A stretch of DNA of 64,000 bases from Flaccisagitta enflata (Eukaryota; Chaetognatha; Sagittoidea; Aphragmophora), in contig OZ231126.1 of the NCBI GenBank assembly GCA_965153355.1, positions 99,014,001 to 99,078,000 on the forward strand, written 5' to 3'. A program made the position numbers and the translations under genes. The notes under the pieces are model-generated. The model was not told the DNA's origin. It did not search any database and saw only the letters and a list, made by a program, of their open reading frames with translations. Within the stretch, counting starts at the first letter, position 1; the number at the start of each line of letters is the position of its first letter. Shown one piece after another: positions 36,662 to 46,836 of the stretch.

Positions 36662-38134
36662 TCAGCAAAAATTTTCCACACAATAGCCGCCGCGTTGCAA
36701 CGCTTCTTGCAATTGGATCCGCATCTGACGAGCCTTTTCTACCGTTGGGACACTGATCAACAAGTCGTCCACATAGAAAGCGTGTGATATTGCGAACAAT
36801 ATTTCTGGAAGATAGTCCTTGGCTATCAGTTCAGCGTGGAATCGGAGTATGAAGGTCGCAACAGCCGGGCTGCTTTTGGCGCCGAAAATATGATCAAGCA
36901 TCTCATAAATGAGCATGCGAGTCATCTCTTTGTCTTCCCACCAAAAGAAGCGAAACGCGGCCACATCCTCTTCGGAAAGGAAAATTTGATGAAAGAAGCC
37001 TTTGATGTCACTGCTGAGAGCAACCGGGTGCCGGCGGAATATCAGCAGGACACCAACGAGCCTGTTCATCAAGTCTGGGCCACTGAGGATCAGGTCATTA
37101 AGGCAAGTGCCAGACACTCTTGACGCCGCGTCCTGACAAACCCTGAACTTGCCAGGTTTATCAGGACGGGTGACGACGTGCAATGGGAGGTAGAAAACGG
37201 GACGGCCGTCAGGAACTTTCTGGTCCGTTACCTGCCTCGCATGTCCTTCTCCAATAATTTCCTGCATCTGCTTGAAGACGCCAGCTTTGCGAGCCGGTTC
37301 TCTCTTCATCCGTTCAGACGATTTCCTCAATCTGTTTGCGGCGTTCGTAGCCGAATCAAGACAACTGAGGATCTTCGCAGCATGACTACGATCTTTCAGC
37401 CACGGAACCGGGCAAACGTAGTGCTGACGTTCTGTATCAAAGTGGACACCTTTCTCCATTTGGCGTAAGGCATGGAGATCATTTTGAGATGGGTGCGTCA
37501 ACTCAGGTGACGCTTTTTCATCACCCCTGGCAATGAAATCATAGCGCAGCAATTGGTCCAATTTGTCATCAATAGAATCGGCATTTCCGGAGGCCGTGCA
37601 GAAGTTCAGCGCGACTTCTCCGGAATCATTTTCGCTGCATGGGCCGATTAAAGACCATCCAAACGCCGTCTTAACGGCGATTGGAGAGTTCGGACCGCTC
37701 GACAATCTTTCACCGGTTTCCCAGGTCCAGGCATGACGAGCGGAAATAACAACGCCTATGTGGGCGTCGTCCAAGTCATGGAAATAAACAGTCCCTTCAA
37801 AAAGGGGGTTGTTTTCAATGTCCTCTTGCGATGGAGGTCGATCTGCTTCGGTTGTAAGTATTTCCCCGACAAGAGTGTTCTTCATGTCTATGGAAAAGCT
37901 TTCATCAATAGGCTCTATTGCGAAGTCAACGAGTTGGCGCAAAGCCGTTTGTTTATAGTTAAAGGTCGAGACGGTCATTTCCTCAGAACGAGCGTTCATT
38001 TTCAGACGCTGAACAAGCTGGGAGCTGATTGCAGACCCAGTGGCGCCTGAATCCAAGAGAGCGTAGGTGGCGAGTGATATCCCATTATAAACTACGAGTA
38101 CCGGAACGATCAAACGATACACGCCACTCGCCAC
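36662..38134 (-). CDS. pol: BEL/Pao pol: protease and reverse transcriptase
   Basis: 490 residues. An aspartic protease motif LLDSGAT lies near residue 27, then the DUF1758-type AFGWSLIGP near 155. The reverse transcriptase runs from about 300 to 480: PVFYLPLHVVTRPDKPGKF, then FRVCQDAASR (palm), LSSDIKGFFHQI with the first catalytic Asp, FFWW, and FYVDDLLIS with the YVDD catalytic pair. It would copy element RNA into cDNA inside gag particles. The frame is the same as gag upstream, with only a TGA between them, so it is probably made as a gag-pol fusion. It ends by a frameshift at TGA 36662-36664, before the RT thumb is complete. Confidence 0.9.
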   Translation of the reverse strand: MASGVYRLIVPVLVVYNGISLATYALLDSGATGSAISSQLVQRLKMNARSEEMTVSTFNYKQTALRQLVDFAIEPIDESFSIDMKNTLVGEILTTEADRPPSQEDIENNPLFEGTVYFHDLDDAHIGVVISARHAWTWETGERLSSGPNSPIAVKTAFGWSLIGPCSENDSGEVALNFCTASGNADSIDDKLDQLLRYDFIARGDEKASPELTHPSQNDLHALRQMEKGVHFDTERQHYVCPVPWLKDRSHAAKILSCLDSATNAANRLRKSSERMKREPARKAGVFKQMQEIIGEGHARQVTDQKVPDGRPVFYLPLHVVTRPDKPGKFRVCQDAASRVSGTCLNDLILSGPDLMNRLVGVLLIFRRHPVALSSDIKGFFHQIFLSEEDVAAFRFFWWEDKEMTRMLIYEMLDHIFGAKSSPAVATFILRFHAELIAKDYLPEILFAISHAFYVDDLLISVPTVEKARQMRIQLQEALQRGGYCVENFC

Positions 38135-38142
38135 CGACGCCG

Positions 38143-38152
38143 GTGCTAGTCA
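38143..38152 (-). promoter_or_regulatory. candidate stop-codon readthrough site between gag and pol (TGA CTAG)
   Basis: On the - strand gag ends CCTTCC TGA CTAGCACC. The next in-frame codons run straight into protease with no other stop. TGA followed by CTAG is the published high-efficiency readthrough context. BEL elements usually have a single gag-pol frame, so a simple nonsense mutation is the alternative. Confidence 0.5.
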
Positions 38153-40546
38153 GGAAGGAGGAGCGTCATCTCTCCCTGTAGCTCTGGGAAGAGAGACTCC
38201 ATGCATGGCAGTATGGTGTGATGAACTGCATTCATTGCAAGTCATTTTGGAGGTACAGTCCCTCAAAAGGTGTTTGGTGCCAAGGCAGCGGATGCAAAGA
38301 CCCTTAGTCTTGACCACACGGCCTTTGTCGGCGGCGCTCATGCCGGCAAATCGGCGGCAGTCACTCGTATGATGCATTGCTTTTGGACACACCGCGCACC
38401 TAGAGGGCGTGTCTGGTCGGCCTGGTTGGTTGGACTTAGCTGGAGGTGGGGCGGATTGACTACCAGATTGTTTGGAGGCATCAGTGGCAGCAATACGGAC
38501 TGGTGGTTTGGAGGTTGGCCTCTGCAGGTCCGGATTTTTCAGGATATCACTGGTCGTTTCAGCAATGGAGATTTGCCTCTTGGCGAAGCTCAGGAACTGT
38601 TTAAAGGTAAGTTCTGGCAGCTCATCGGTCTCGAGGTAAATGGCTTCTGCCTCGCTCACCTTCTTGGCCCAATTGACAGCTAGGTGGGGCAATTTCAGAC
38701 GCAATATGTCATTAATTGTTTCTGGCAGATCAAAGGTACCCTCCCTGTGGGTGTCACAGGCTACTTGGTAGGCTTTCTCGAGACGAAGGGTGAAGGTCTT
38801 CAATGTGGAGAAGTCCCTTTCAGGGATGCGGTCACCAGCGAGTAATTCCTGCAGCATCTGTTTTGCAGTTGCGGTTTTTCGCCCAAATTCCTTTTTCAAG
38901 GCTTTGAGGGCTAGTGACAGACCTTTCGCGGCATCTGGTTCGCTCACAAAGCGATCAACGATCAGACCGGCATTTCCTGTGAACCAATGGGGCATTTCTG
39001 CGACTCTCATGGCATCTGTACAACCGGGCACCGCTGTTGTGGTCTCAAATTTATGCAGGTAAGACTCAAAATCTAGCTTTTTGTTTTCACCAGAAAACTT
39101 TATCTTTGGCCTTTTCTGCATGATCATACTGAAGGCATGCGACTGAGTCTGAATTTCTAAGAGTGGGTCAACTGCAATGGCGGGTGCTGCTGGCAGTACA
39201 GATGGCGCAGAGGTGGCAGATGTGCCACTATGAGTTACGGCCGGTGTTGGAACAGACAAACCAGGAACTATGGCGCTACCAGATGAGGCAGGAACTACCG
39301 CGGGTGCGAAATTAGCTGAGACAACAGGTGCCGGGTTCGAGAATACAGTGGTGTAGGCAGGTGTAGGAAATGCAGGTGCCTGCAGCAAAGGATGAGGCAT
39401 TGCGACGTGAGAGGTCGGCACTGTGAGGTCCATGGGTGTTAAGTTGCGTTGAGGTGTATAGAACTGGGACCCAAACAGGGTGGTGGACCGATTGTTGTTC
39501 ATATTGGCCTCAGCTAACGACATTCTGCTACTACCAAGCCGTGGCACGCGCTGATTTTGCAACCTAGCTAGTTCGTCATCGTAGCGCCGTCTCTCGGCAT
39601 TTCGTATCTCCTCCACCTCCTGCTCGTATCTACGTCTTTCCCGTCTGATATTGTTATCCTGACGGTGCCGTTCATCACGCAACTGTTGTTCAAACTGACG
39701 TCGTTCGTGCATCAACTGATCATGCAAACTAGCGTATCGTTCACTCGACTCAGCCCTAGAACTTGCACATGACAAATTCGGACGATGGCTGGATCGGTCT
39801 CGGACAGTCGTGTTTGCTCGTACATGGGAATCGACCGGAATAGGGGGGGGTTGGGATTGGCTGGGTTGTTGGCGATTCGTTGCATTAGCTGCCACAGATT
39901 GTGACTCGCTTTGATACTCTGTCTCTTCTTCACCCAAAAGAATAGACGCCCTGCGAAATGCCGCGCTTGCAACACTGCAGGGGGTCTGACCAGACAGACG
40001 ATCTGCTAAGCTGCGTCTATGACTCAGCAGTGAGTTGCGTGTCATCCGCACGTGATCGGGATTCTCAGCAATGGTGGGATCTGTTGCTATTTCATAACTT
40101 AAACAGCTAGTTTGTAGCTGCCCAATCAAATGTGATACTGAATAAGCAAATGGCGCAGACTGCGAGACGGCCGGGGCTTCGACATCAAGCGAGCCTGGTG
40201 CTGATATCGTAGACGATAGTGGCGGTGGCTGCCGATCGCCGGATAACCCCTCCTCCGAAAAGGTAGGGCATCGAGCTAATATCGCAGCCGTCTCAGCCAA
40301 CACGTCCTCATGATTCGAACACAGTGGCTCGCTGGATGTTATGTGTAGCAGCAATTCATCATACAGTTCTACCATTTCTCTCCTTAAGCTGTTGGCAATA
40401 AGCCGATTATCCTGATTGTCATTTGCTGCTGCTTCCCGGTGGGCGGTCTCGTAGTCTAGATTTGCTTTCCTGAGGTTTACAGTTAAACGCCGTATACCTC
40501 GATCGATCCCAAACTCGGGTGCACTAAAGGGACTGGTGGGTGACAT
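38150..40546 (-). CDS. gag: BEL/Pao gag polyprotein
   Basis: 798 residues from ATG at 40546. The order is an N-terminal helical region (about 1-80), a P/S/Q-rich linker, and a strongly charged coiled coil (about 270-340, RRQFEQQLRDERHRQ type). A long A/P/V-rich spacer and the capsid-like DUF1759 region (about 470-650, KIKFSGENKKLDFESYLHKF) follow. Three zinc fingers lie near 717 (CAVCPKAMHHTSDC), 751 (CIRCLGTKHLLRDC, canonical CCHC) and 770 (CNECSSSHHTAMH). The finger set is characteristic of BEL/Pao. The frame is intact, far better preserved than the element at 0.3-4 kb. Only the pol 3' half is broken. Confidence 0.9.
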   Translation of the reverse strand: MSPTSPFSAPEFGIDRGIRRLTVNLRKANLDYETAHREAAANDNQDNRLIANSLRREMVELYDELLLHITSSEPLCSNHEDVLAETAAILARCPTFSEEGLSGDRQPPPLSSTISAPGSLDVEAPAVSQSAPFAYSVSHLIGQLQTSCLSYEIATDPTIAENPDHVRMTRNSLLSHRRSLADRLSGQTPCSVASAAFRRASILLGEEETEYQSESQSVAANATNRQQPSQSQPPPIPVDSHVRANTTVRDRSSHRPNLSCASSRAESSERYASLHDQLMHERRQFEQQLRDERHRQDNNIRRERRRYEQEVEEIRNAERRRYDDELARLQNQRVPRLGSSRMSLAEANMNNNRSTTLFGSQFYTPQRNLTPMDLTVPTSHVAMPHPLLQAPAFPTPAYTTVFSNPAPVVSANFAPAVVPASSGSAIVPGLSVPTPAVTHSGTSATSAPSVLPAAPAIAVDPLLEIQTQSHAFSMIMQKRPKIKFSGENKKLDFESYLHKFETTTAVPGCTDAMRVAEMPHWFTGNAGLIVDRFVSEPDAAKGLSLALKALKKEFGRKTATAKQMLQELLAGDRIPERDFSTLKTFTLRLEKAYQVACDTHREGTFDLPETINDILRLKLPHLAVNWAKKVSEAEAIYLETDELPELTFKQFLSFAKRQISIAETTSDILKNPDLQRPTSKPPVRIAATDASKQSGSQSAPPPAKSNQPGRPDTPSRCAVCPKAMHHTSDCRRFAGMSAADKGRVVKTKGLCIRCLGTKHLLRDCTSKMTCNECSSSHHTAMHGVSLPRATGRDDAPPS

Positions 40547-41278
40547 TGCAACTCTCTACTTTATCAGAGACTCAAAAAAATTATTTCAAAAAATGCGCGC
40601 TTAGCGCTTACCTGAGTTTCTTTTCAAATCAGAGTAGGGGCATAACGCGATAGGAAAGTAACTGTTTTGACTTACGAGTTTTAATTATGTTTCCGTTCAA
40701 CTGAGTTACTTTCCCTACGCGCTGAGCGCCTCAATTGATTTGACACCCTTTTTGGTGAGTTTCAAAATCAGCAATATAATTCATGCTTCTTGGTACAAAC
40801 CATATCGCAACGATTAAAACTAAGAAAATATGTATAAGAACACCCTTAAATACCCTAGTAAATATGATAATTCATTTCAAGGTTCATTTCAAGGTTCATT
40901 TCAATGTATCAATCAATCAATCAGTCAATCAATCAATCAATCAAGTAATCACCTCGTAACCAAATCTAGAATCGATCGGCGATCTTTAATCAATCTGGGA
41001 TCCAAACTTGTAAGTCTTGAATCAAAAAGAGTTGCTCACACACTTGTACAAATAAAAAAGCAGAGAAAAATTTCCGCTCTCTCGCGTTCTCCGTTAAGGA
41101 AGGCGCAACTGACTCTAACAACTACTTCTAGAGCAGAAATCAACGAAAACTTGACAAATTGGCAATCGTCACACACACAGCGGTCGCGCTTATAGTGTGT
41201 GTGTGTGCCCGAGTTTTTACGTCTATGTGAGTGAGTGAGCATGGTGTGGGGGAGGGTATGAATTGTGGTTATTTACCA
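40547..41278 (-). other. presumed 5' leader/LTR side of the BEL element
   Basis: On the - strand the leader contains a good splice donor, AACTCAG/GTAAGCGC, at about 40611. An inverted pair (GCGATAGGAAAGTAAC and GTTACTTTCCCTACGC) brackets 40649-40721. (AATC)n occurs at 40906-40945. No LTR boundary or primer-binding site was identified. Confidence 0.35.
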
Positions 41279-41318
41279 TGAAAGTTGGACAACACTACTA
41301 CTCAACCCTACTTTACTT

Positions 41319-41379
41319 AAGGATGAGAGCCTTTGGAGCTCTCACTGGTGTTCAATCCGGACCCATCACAACTATCCTT
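41319..41379 (+). repeat. 61-nt structured repeat, copy 2
   Basis: AAGGAT/ATCCTT closing stem and hairpin GAGAGC-CTTTGGA-GCTCTC. Same length as the copy at 22600. The upstream ~40 bp (GAAAGTTGGACAACACTAC) also match that copy loosely. Confidence 0.6.
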
Positions 41380-41836
41380 AGTATTCAAAATAACTAAGTT
41401 CCAATACAAGCTAATTGATATAGATTATAGAACAATGCAGATTTATTTCCTTTATTTCTTTGTGTTTAAACCACATCTGTAGAGGCATATCACTTAAAAA
41501 TGGGAACAGAAAGCAGTATGAAATTTTCTCCATGCAAAAACGAAAAAAAACATTTTCTGATAAGAGATTTGAATGGTAACTTTTGCGTTACGTTTCAGGA
41601 AAAGCCTGAGGAATGCTTGACTATTATCTTACCTGTCGGTGAAATGCTCAAACACATGTAGACTGACACATCAAATGACCGAGTCATTATGAAAGCGTCT
41701 TTTGGTATATTAAGTAACTTTTAGCACTATTCAGGCATCTGCTGACCCGCAAGCCCACATTTTTCTCGATAAATACATGTTAAGTGTTCGATGACATATG
41801 CAGACCCTATATTTTACCACCTATGTTGATTATCAT

Positions 41837-41956
<120 letters not shown>

Positions 41957-42109
41957 AAAAAGAAAAAAAAAAGAAAATGAAAACTCGACCAAAAAATACG
42001 ATCTCTTCACCGAGATGAGATATTTGCCGCCACCAGAAAGCGAGAAACTGCACTTAATTGTTGTGGGTTTCGTCGAATAAATTCTCTCAGTACACTTTAA
42101 AAAAAAGTA

Positions 42110-42295
42110 AAGTAAAGAAAAGAAAAGAAAAGAAAAGACAAGACAAGACAAGACAAGACAAGACAAGACAAGACAAGACAAGACAAGACAAGACAAGACA
42201 AGACAAGACAAGACAAGAAAAGAAAAGAAAAGAAAAGAAAAGAAAAGAAAAGAAAAGAAAACAAAGGAAAAGAAAAGAAGAAAAGAAGAGATAGA
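42110..42295 (+). repeat. (AAAAG)n-(AAGAC)n-(AAAAG)n pentanucleotide array
   Basis: About 16 units of AAGAC (42135-42218) are flanked on both sides by AAAAG units, as if a variant expanded inside the older array. Confidence 0.95.
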
Positions 42296-42766
42296 TAGCA
42301 CTTAACTATAACTCACTCTTGAGTCAAGACAAATTTGCTTGAGCCAATAAACCATGGATTCTCACATCTTGGGTTTAAAGCAATAAGATGCAAAGCACAG
42401 CACCAGGCCAACGGCATCGGCTAAGTTGTTAAGATTCATTGCCCAATCACAATCAAATCCAAACCGGCTCCCGATTTGTAATTTTGCGTGCTTACATGAT
42501 ATACACAAGGTTGAGATGGATATTTGATAATTCTAAGGATAGCTGTGAAGAGTGCGCATGCAACACCAGTAAAAGCCCCTTAGGCTCTTGCTCTTATTCT
42601 AATTTTTTGTTTTGATGTAATGTTGTCCTACTCGCACAGCGCTACAAGCAAGCAGCTAGTAGGTAGCTTTCACCCCTAAATCGATTCCTCGTCTCCTCCC
42701 GTTCACCTACACAACGCACTCGATCCCACCACCATAAAATAGAAAGCGGTTTTGAGGAGGCTTCTT
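42296..42766. other. no gene seen
   Basis: Unremarkable sequence with no frame, repeat or splice signals I would trust. Confidence 0.3.
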
Positions 42767-42832
42767 AGTCGCTTGGTAAGTGACTCTATAAGAGGTTGTG
42801 TCCGTCTGTCCGTCTGTCCGTCTGGCCCTTTG
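42767..42832 (+). mobile_element. family A hairpin end
   Basis: AGTCGCTTGGTAAGTGACT hairpin (one G-T pair), then CTATAAGAGGTTGTGTCCG and TCTGTCCG repeats. At 42990-43015 GGACGGCGATAGCCGCCA, resembling the E terminal hairpin, follows. Confidence 0.65.
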
Positions 42833-43210
42833 TCACAAAGCAGAGTAACATGAAAATATCCAACCAGCCAGTCAGCTTGAAGGAAATGTCATTTTTTGGG
42901 TATTTTTATCGATATTGGATATGTGAAAAAAAAAGAACAGAAAATTTGAAGTGGAAGAATAAAGATCACATTTTTTAATAATTTTTTACCGGACGGCGAT
43001 AGCCGCCATTACTGGTTAAAATTGTTTAGAATGACCCATTACCATATTAATCAGAATAGAATCAGTGTCAGCTTTGTTTTTGCCTAGCAGCTTTGGTATC
43101 GCTTTGAGAAAAAAAGAAAAAGAAAAAAAAAGATTTTAGCATTTTAATTGCTGAAGTCAAAATATGGCCCTGCGCGATGGCTCGAGACGAATGGAGTTTT
43201 GCGAATTTTT

Positions 43211-43396
43211 AGTCGCGTGCACGCGACTCTATGACCCACTCTGTCCGTCTGTTGGTCGGTCCGTTGGTCCGTCCCTCGGTCCATTGGTCGGTCACGCTTA
43301 GCTTTTTTTCAACGTTTTACGTCATTTTAAGTAGTCTTTTGGTCTTTTGGTCATATGGTCTTATCAACCGCACGCGACTGTAAGGTGTTGGCCTTG
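43211..43396 (+). mobile_element. family A element, complete
   Basis: Hairpin AGTCGCGTGCACGCGACT (43211-43228), CTATGACCCACTCTGTCCG, then TTGGTCGGTC repeats. Distal end ACCGCACGCGACTG, GTTGGCCTTG. Close relative of the copy at 14825, with a T-rich flank after it. Confidence 0.8.
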
Positions 43397-43819
43397 TTTT
43401 TTTTCGTTTCAATTCAGAAAAGATCAAACACAGAAGGAAAAAGATGACAAACGCCCCCCCGCCTCCGGCTTTCCGACACTTGCCTGCCTGACTAACAACC
43501 CCCCCTCCCCCCCCCCAAAAAAAAAACCCTGTTTTTATTTCTTTTTTATTTTTTTCTGCTATTCTGGTTTTACATATTTTGTGTAAATATGTCACTCGAT
43601 TTCCTGCATACGTTTCCTCTATTGCATCTTTGTCCTAAGTATCTTTGTGACTCAACTCTATGAACAACCTGGAGGACTAACTGACGGACAAACCTACAGA
43701 CAGAGTACAGATTGACCTTCAAACCGGCTGGAATAGAACCGTAGAGAATGTTAGTGGTGACCAACCCGGCGATTACCCGGCACCGCAGTCGTGGTTGGTT
43801 GGGATTGAGCAGTAAACAA

Positions 43820-44035
43820 GTGACGCGGGGTCACAATATCGTTGCGGACGGGTGGGCAGGGGCATCCAACCCCCATCCACGCCCTAACTCCAATCCCACA
43901 CACACACAAACATGTACACAAAAAGTATCTAAAACTCTTGTTTTTCCACTTTTCAACTTGATGACCCCGGACCCCGGACCCCGGACGGACGGACGGACAA
44001 AGCCTCTTACAGAGTGTCGTGTTCGCAGTTTGCGG
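43820..44035 (-). mobile_element. family A element, TTGCGGAC subfamily
   Basis: AACAAGTGACGCGGGGTCAC, GTTGCGGACGGGTGGGCAGG at the distal end, (ACGG)n near 43980, CCTCTTAC and a decayed hairpin (GTGTCGTGTTCGCAG). Nearly the same unit recurs at 45556-45772. Confidence 0.75.
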
Positions 44036-44386
44036 TTCATAAATGTTACCGACTGACAGATAGACGGACTTACCGACCAATGTAGAATTCAGAGTTCGTG
44101 AGAAAAAGACGAAACCGCGTTCTCTCGATTGGCGCTCGCCTTCTTTCTCTGATTCATTCTCCCTCTCAAAAGCGAAAATGATTCATTTATTCAATTGTTC
44201 ATTTGTTCATTTGTTCATTTGTTGAATCCGCTTCCGCGAGCATCAGCAACGACGACTTTAAGCATCGAAGCAAACTAAGGCTTAAAACGATCTTTCAAAT
44301 GCAATTATCGAGAAAAATCTTTAAGTTAAATAAACGAGGCAAGACTAAGAATGATGAATAAAAGGAAAAAAAAAAGAAATAAAAAA
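44036..44386. other. no gene seen
   Basis: Short (ATTTGTTC)-type repeat at 44190-44222. No coding signal. Confidence 0.3.
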
Positions 44387-44537
44387 CAAGGCCGGATACA
44401 CTGCCATTCTGCCAATGAGAATTCGCTTGCGGGTGGGCAGAGTCAGTAATGCGAGTAGGCAGCATGTGGATGGGCTGGGGTTAAATGTTGCTGGGCAGGG
44501 GATGGATGGATGGATGGATGGATGTACACAACTAAAC
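44387..44537 (-). mobile_element. family A distal end, CGCTTGCGG subfamily
   Basis: CAAGGCCGGATACACTGCC, ATTCGCTTGCGGGTGGGCAG, then (GATG)n. The hairpin end is decayed (ACACAACTAAA). The CGCTTGC motif corresponds to the AGTCGCTTGG and AGTCACTTGC hairpins. Confidence 0.55.
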
Positions 44538-44863
44538 ATCAACTCGTATAAAAATGTCAGAACAGAATTTCAGATGAAAACATAATTCTGCCCCTGACAA
44601 TGGTCACAGTCACAGAAATCTTAAATCTTTTTAAAACCTTAAGCTTAGTTGGCTAGATCTGAAACTTGTCACTCGTCCCAGGTTCTTCTTCAATATTCAT
44701 GCCAAGTATCTGATTGAATGCTGCATTGTGAGAGAGAGCCAAGAGCTGTCATTCTTGAAACTTGCGTCACAAAGGCGCTTGAAAGTCGAGACGTCGTCGG
44801 TTTGCTACAAAACGCTTTCATCGTCTCTCTCGACTGGTGGCGCCTCTCTTCTTAAAATTAACC
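44538..44863. other. no gene seen
   Basis: No supported feature. Confidence 0.3.
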
Positions 44864-45550
44864 AGTCGCCCAAGGGCAATATGTGGTCAGCGATGCCCGT
44901 TGCCCTGCTTCATATGTTGGTGATTGTAGGTGATGGGTAGCAGGGCAGCGGCCCCGAAGGGGACGATGTCCTGTAGAACAAAGGGGGACTTTCGTTTGTC
45001 CGTCCGTGTGGGCCTGGAGGCTGGGATTTGAGCCTGGAGGCTGGGATTTGAGCCTGGAGGCTGGGATTTAAGCCTGGAGGCAGGGACTTGAGCCTGGAGG
45101 CTAGGATTTGAGTCTGGAGGCTAGGATTTGAGCCTCAAGGCTAAAATTTGAGCCTCGAGGCTGGAAATTGAGCCTTGAGGCTGCTATTTGAGCCTCGAGG
45201 CTGCAATTTGAGCCTCGAGGCTAATTTTTGAGCCTCGAGGCTAAGATTTGAGCCTCAAAGCTAGGATTTGAGCCTCGAGGCTAGGATTTGAGCCTCGAGG
45301 CTAGGATTTTAGCCTCGAGGCTAGGATTTGAGCCTCGAGGCTAGGATTTGAGCCTCGAGGCTAGGATTTGAGCCTCGAGGCTAGGATTTGAGCCTCAAGG
45401 CTGGGATTTAAGCCTTGAGGCTGGAAAAATTGAGCCTCGAGGCCAGGATTTAAGCCTCGAGGTGGGGGGGGGGACGCACGCACGCACGAACGAACGAACG
45501 AAAGTCCCCCTGTGTTCTACAGGACATCGTCCCCTTTGGGGCCGCTGCCC
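44864..45550 (+). mobile_element. family B element with 20-bp self-complementary minisatellite
   Basis: The left end AGTCGCCCAAGGGCAATATG, CGATGCCCGTTGCCCTGC, GGCAGCGGCCCCGAAGGGGA, TGTCCTGTAGAAC is inverted at 45510-45550. The centre 45011-45460 has about 22 units of GAGGCTAGGATTTGAGCCTC, whose first and last six bases pair (GAGGCT/AGCCTC). Units are most uniform in 45260-45400, suggesting recent expansion there. A family A element abuts it. Confidence 0.85.
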
Positions 45551-45555
45551 AAAAA

Positions 45556-45772
45556 GGAAACAAGTGTCGCGGGGTCAAAATATTGTTGCGGACGGGTGGG
45601 CAGGGGCATCCAACCCCCATCCACACCCCATGCCCCCCACCAACACACATATCCAAAAAAGCATCCAAAACGCTCGGTTTTCCACTTTTCGACTCGTGCG
45701 TTACGGACGGACGGACAAACGGACGGACGGACGGACGGACAAAACCTGTTATAGAGTTGCGTGTCCGCAACT
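45556..45772 (-). mobile_element. family A element, TTGCGGAC subfamily, complete
   Basis: Distal end ACAAGTGTCGCGGGGTCAAA, GTTGCGGACGGGTGGGCAGG; (GGAC)n tract 45706-45740; AACCTGTTATAG and hairpin AGTTGCGTGTCCGCAACT (45755-45772). The distal TTGCGGAC is an exact inverted match to the hairpin's own arm. Confidence 0.8.
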
Positions 45773-45794
45773 ACAAATAAGGCAAAGAAAAGAG

Positions 45795-45957
45795 CGACAG
45801 AGGAAGACAGAGAGGAAAATGGGACACAGATTTAATAACAAAAACAGACAGGCATTCAACCAGACAGCATGAGATGCACACGCAGAACAGAAAAAGAAGC
45901 TCCCATTTACGACTTTTTTTCGGTCGGCGATAGCTGCCTTTAATGGCTTTATTGGTA
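45795..45957 (+). mobile_element. family E right end, partial
   Basis: ACAGAAAACAGGCAGG-like, CAGCATGAGATGCACAC, CCCATTTACGACTTTTTTTC, GGTCGGCGATAGC, TTTATTGGTA match the right ends at 5926 and 59875. Confidence 0.7.
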
Positions 45958-46073
45958 GTCAACACCAGTTGGCATGCAGCCATTGGGTGCTTCACATTGC
46001 AAAAGTTACTCCCTTCACCCTACTTGGGTAATATGAAGGAGAAAAAATCATAAAGATGGCGATTTTCCTTTTT

Positions 46074-46245
46074 AGTTGCGGACACGCAACTCTATAAGAG
46101 GCTTTGTCCGTCCGTCCGTCTGTGGGCAGGAGCAGTGAGGTCCAAAAATAAAAATCATAAAAAAAGTAAAGTGTGACCAACTAACCGACCAACCGACCGA
46201 CCGACCAACGGACAACGCGGGGTGTTGAGTCGCGTGCACGCGATT
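46074..46245. mobile_element. family A element with hairpins at both ends
   Basis: Left hairpin AGTTGCGGACACGCAACT (46074-46091) with CTATAAGAGGCTTTGTCCGT. Right hairpin AGTCGCGTGCACGCGATT (46228-46245) preceded by ACCGACCGACC and CGGGGTGTTG. The two ends come from different subfamilies and face each other, a chimera of two hairpin ends. Confidence 0.75.
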
Positions 46246-46836
46246 AAAAATCATAAAGATGACGATTTTCCTTTTTTCAAAATTCCTTCATCTTCCGTTT
46301 TTGTTTTACCCTCAAAGTTCCCACAGATTTCCCAGAATTCAGCAAAATCATGTATAGTCTTGCTACAAAAAGGATAATTATTTGTTTTAGAAAATCATTA
46401 TCTTTGTAAAAATAAACTTAAGTAAAAGCTTAAGTAAAAATAAACTTAAGTATCAGGGCTTAAGCTACAAAAGAGCTTGTGAAAAGGCAGATTAACAATT
46501 CTATGAAAAGCAGCAATTTGTAAAAGCTAATTAAAAGAATATCAGCATATTGCTTTATCCCACTGCAATATGCAAATTAGGTTCTCATAAACAATTTTCT
46601 AATAAACGGAAAATGAAGAATTTTTGATAAAAGAAAAATAGTAAGGGTTCTAAAATTAGCCACTCCATATTAAGTAAAGAGGGTGAAAAGAAATTACTAA
46701 CTTTTGCTATGTGGAGCATCCAAATGCAGCAAGACCCAACCAAAGTTCCATAAAGTCGCTAGCCCGCGGGAAAATGTTGGGAAGCCTATCGCGCATATTC
46801 CAGCGTTTCGGAATTTTCCTGCACGCATAGGGGGAA
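46246..46836. other. no gene; weak inverted repeat
   Basis: TTTCAAAATTCCTTCATCTT near 46270 is inverted near 46620, similar to the TIR interior of the element at 18055-19286. Otherwise AT-rich. Confidence 0.35.

Noticed and set aside
41319-41379. The 61-nt repeat as a D-arm-less tRNA
   Set aside because: The closing stem, 7-nt loop hairpin and a TTCAA loop look tRNA-like. But the T arm does not pair in this copy, the predicted anticodons differ between copies, and the surroundings are repeats.
45011-45460. CRISPR-like regular repeats in family B centres
   Set aside because: Units are contiguous, with no unique spacers, in a eukaryotic transposon; they are minisatellites.
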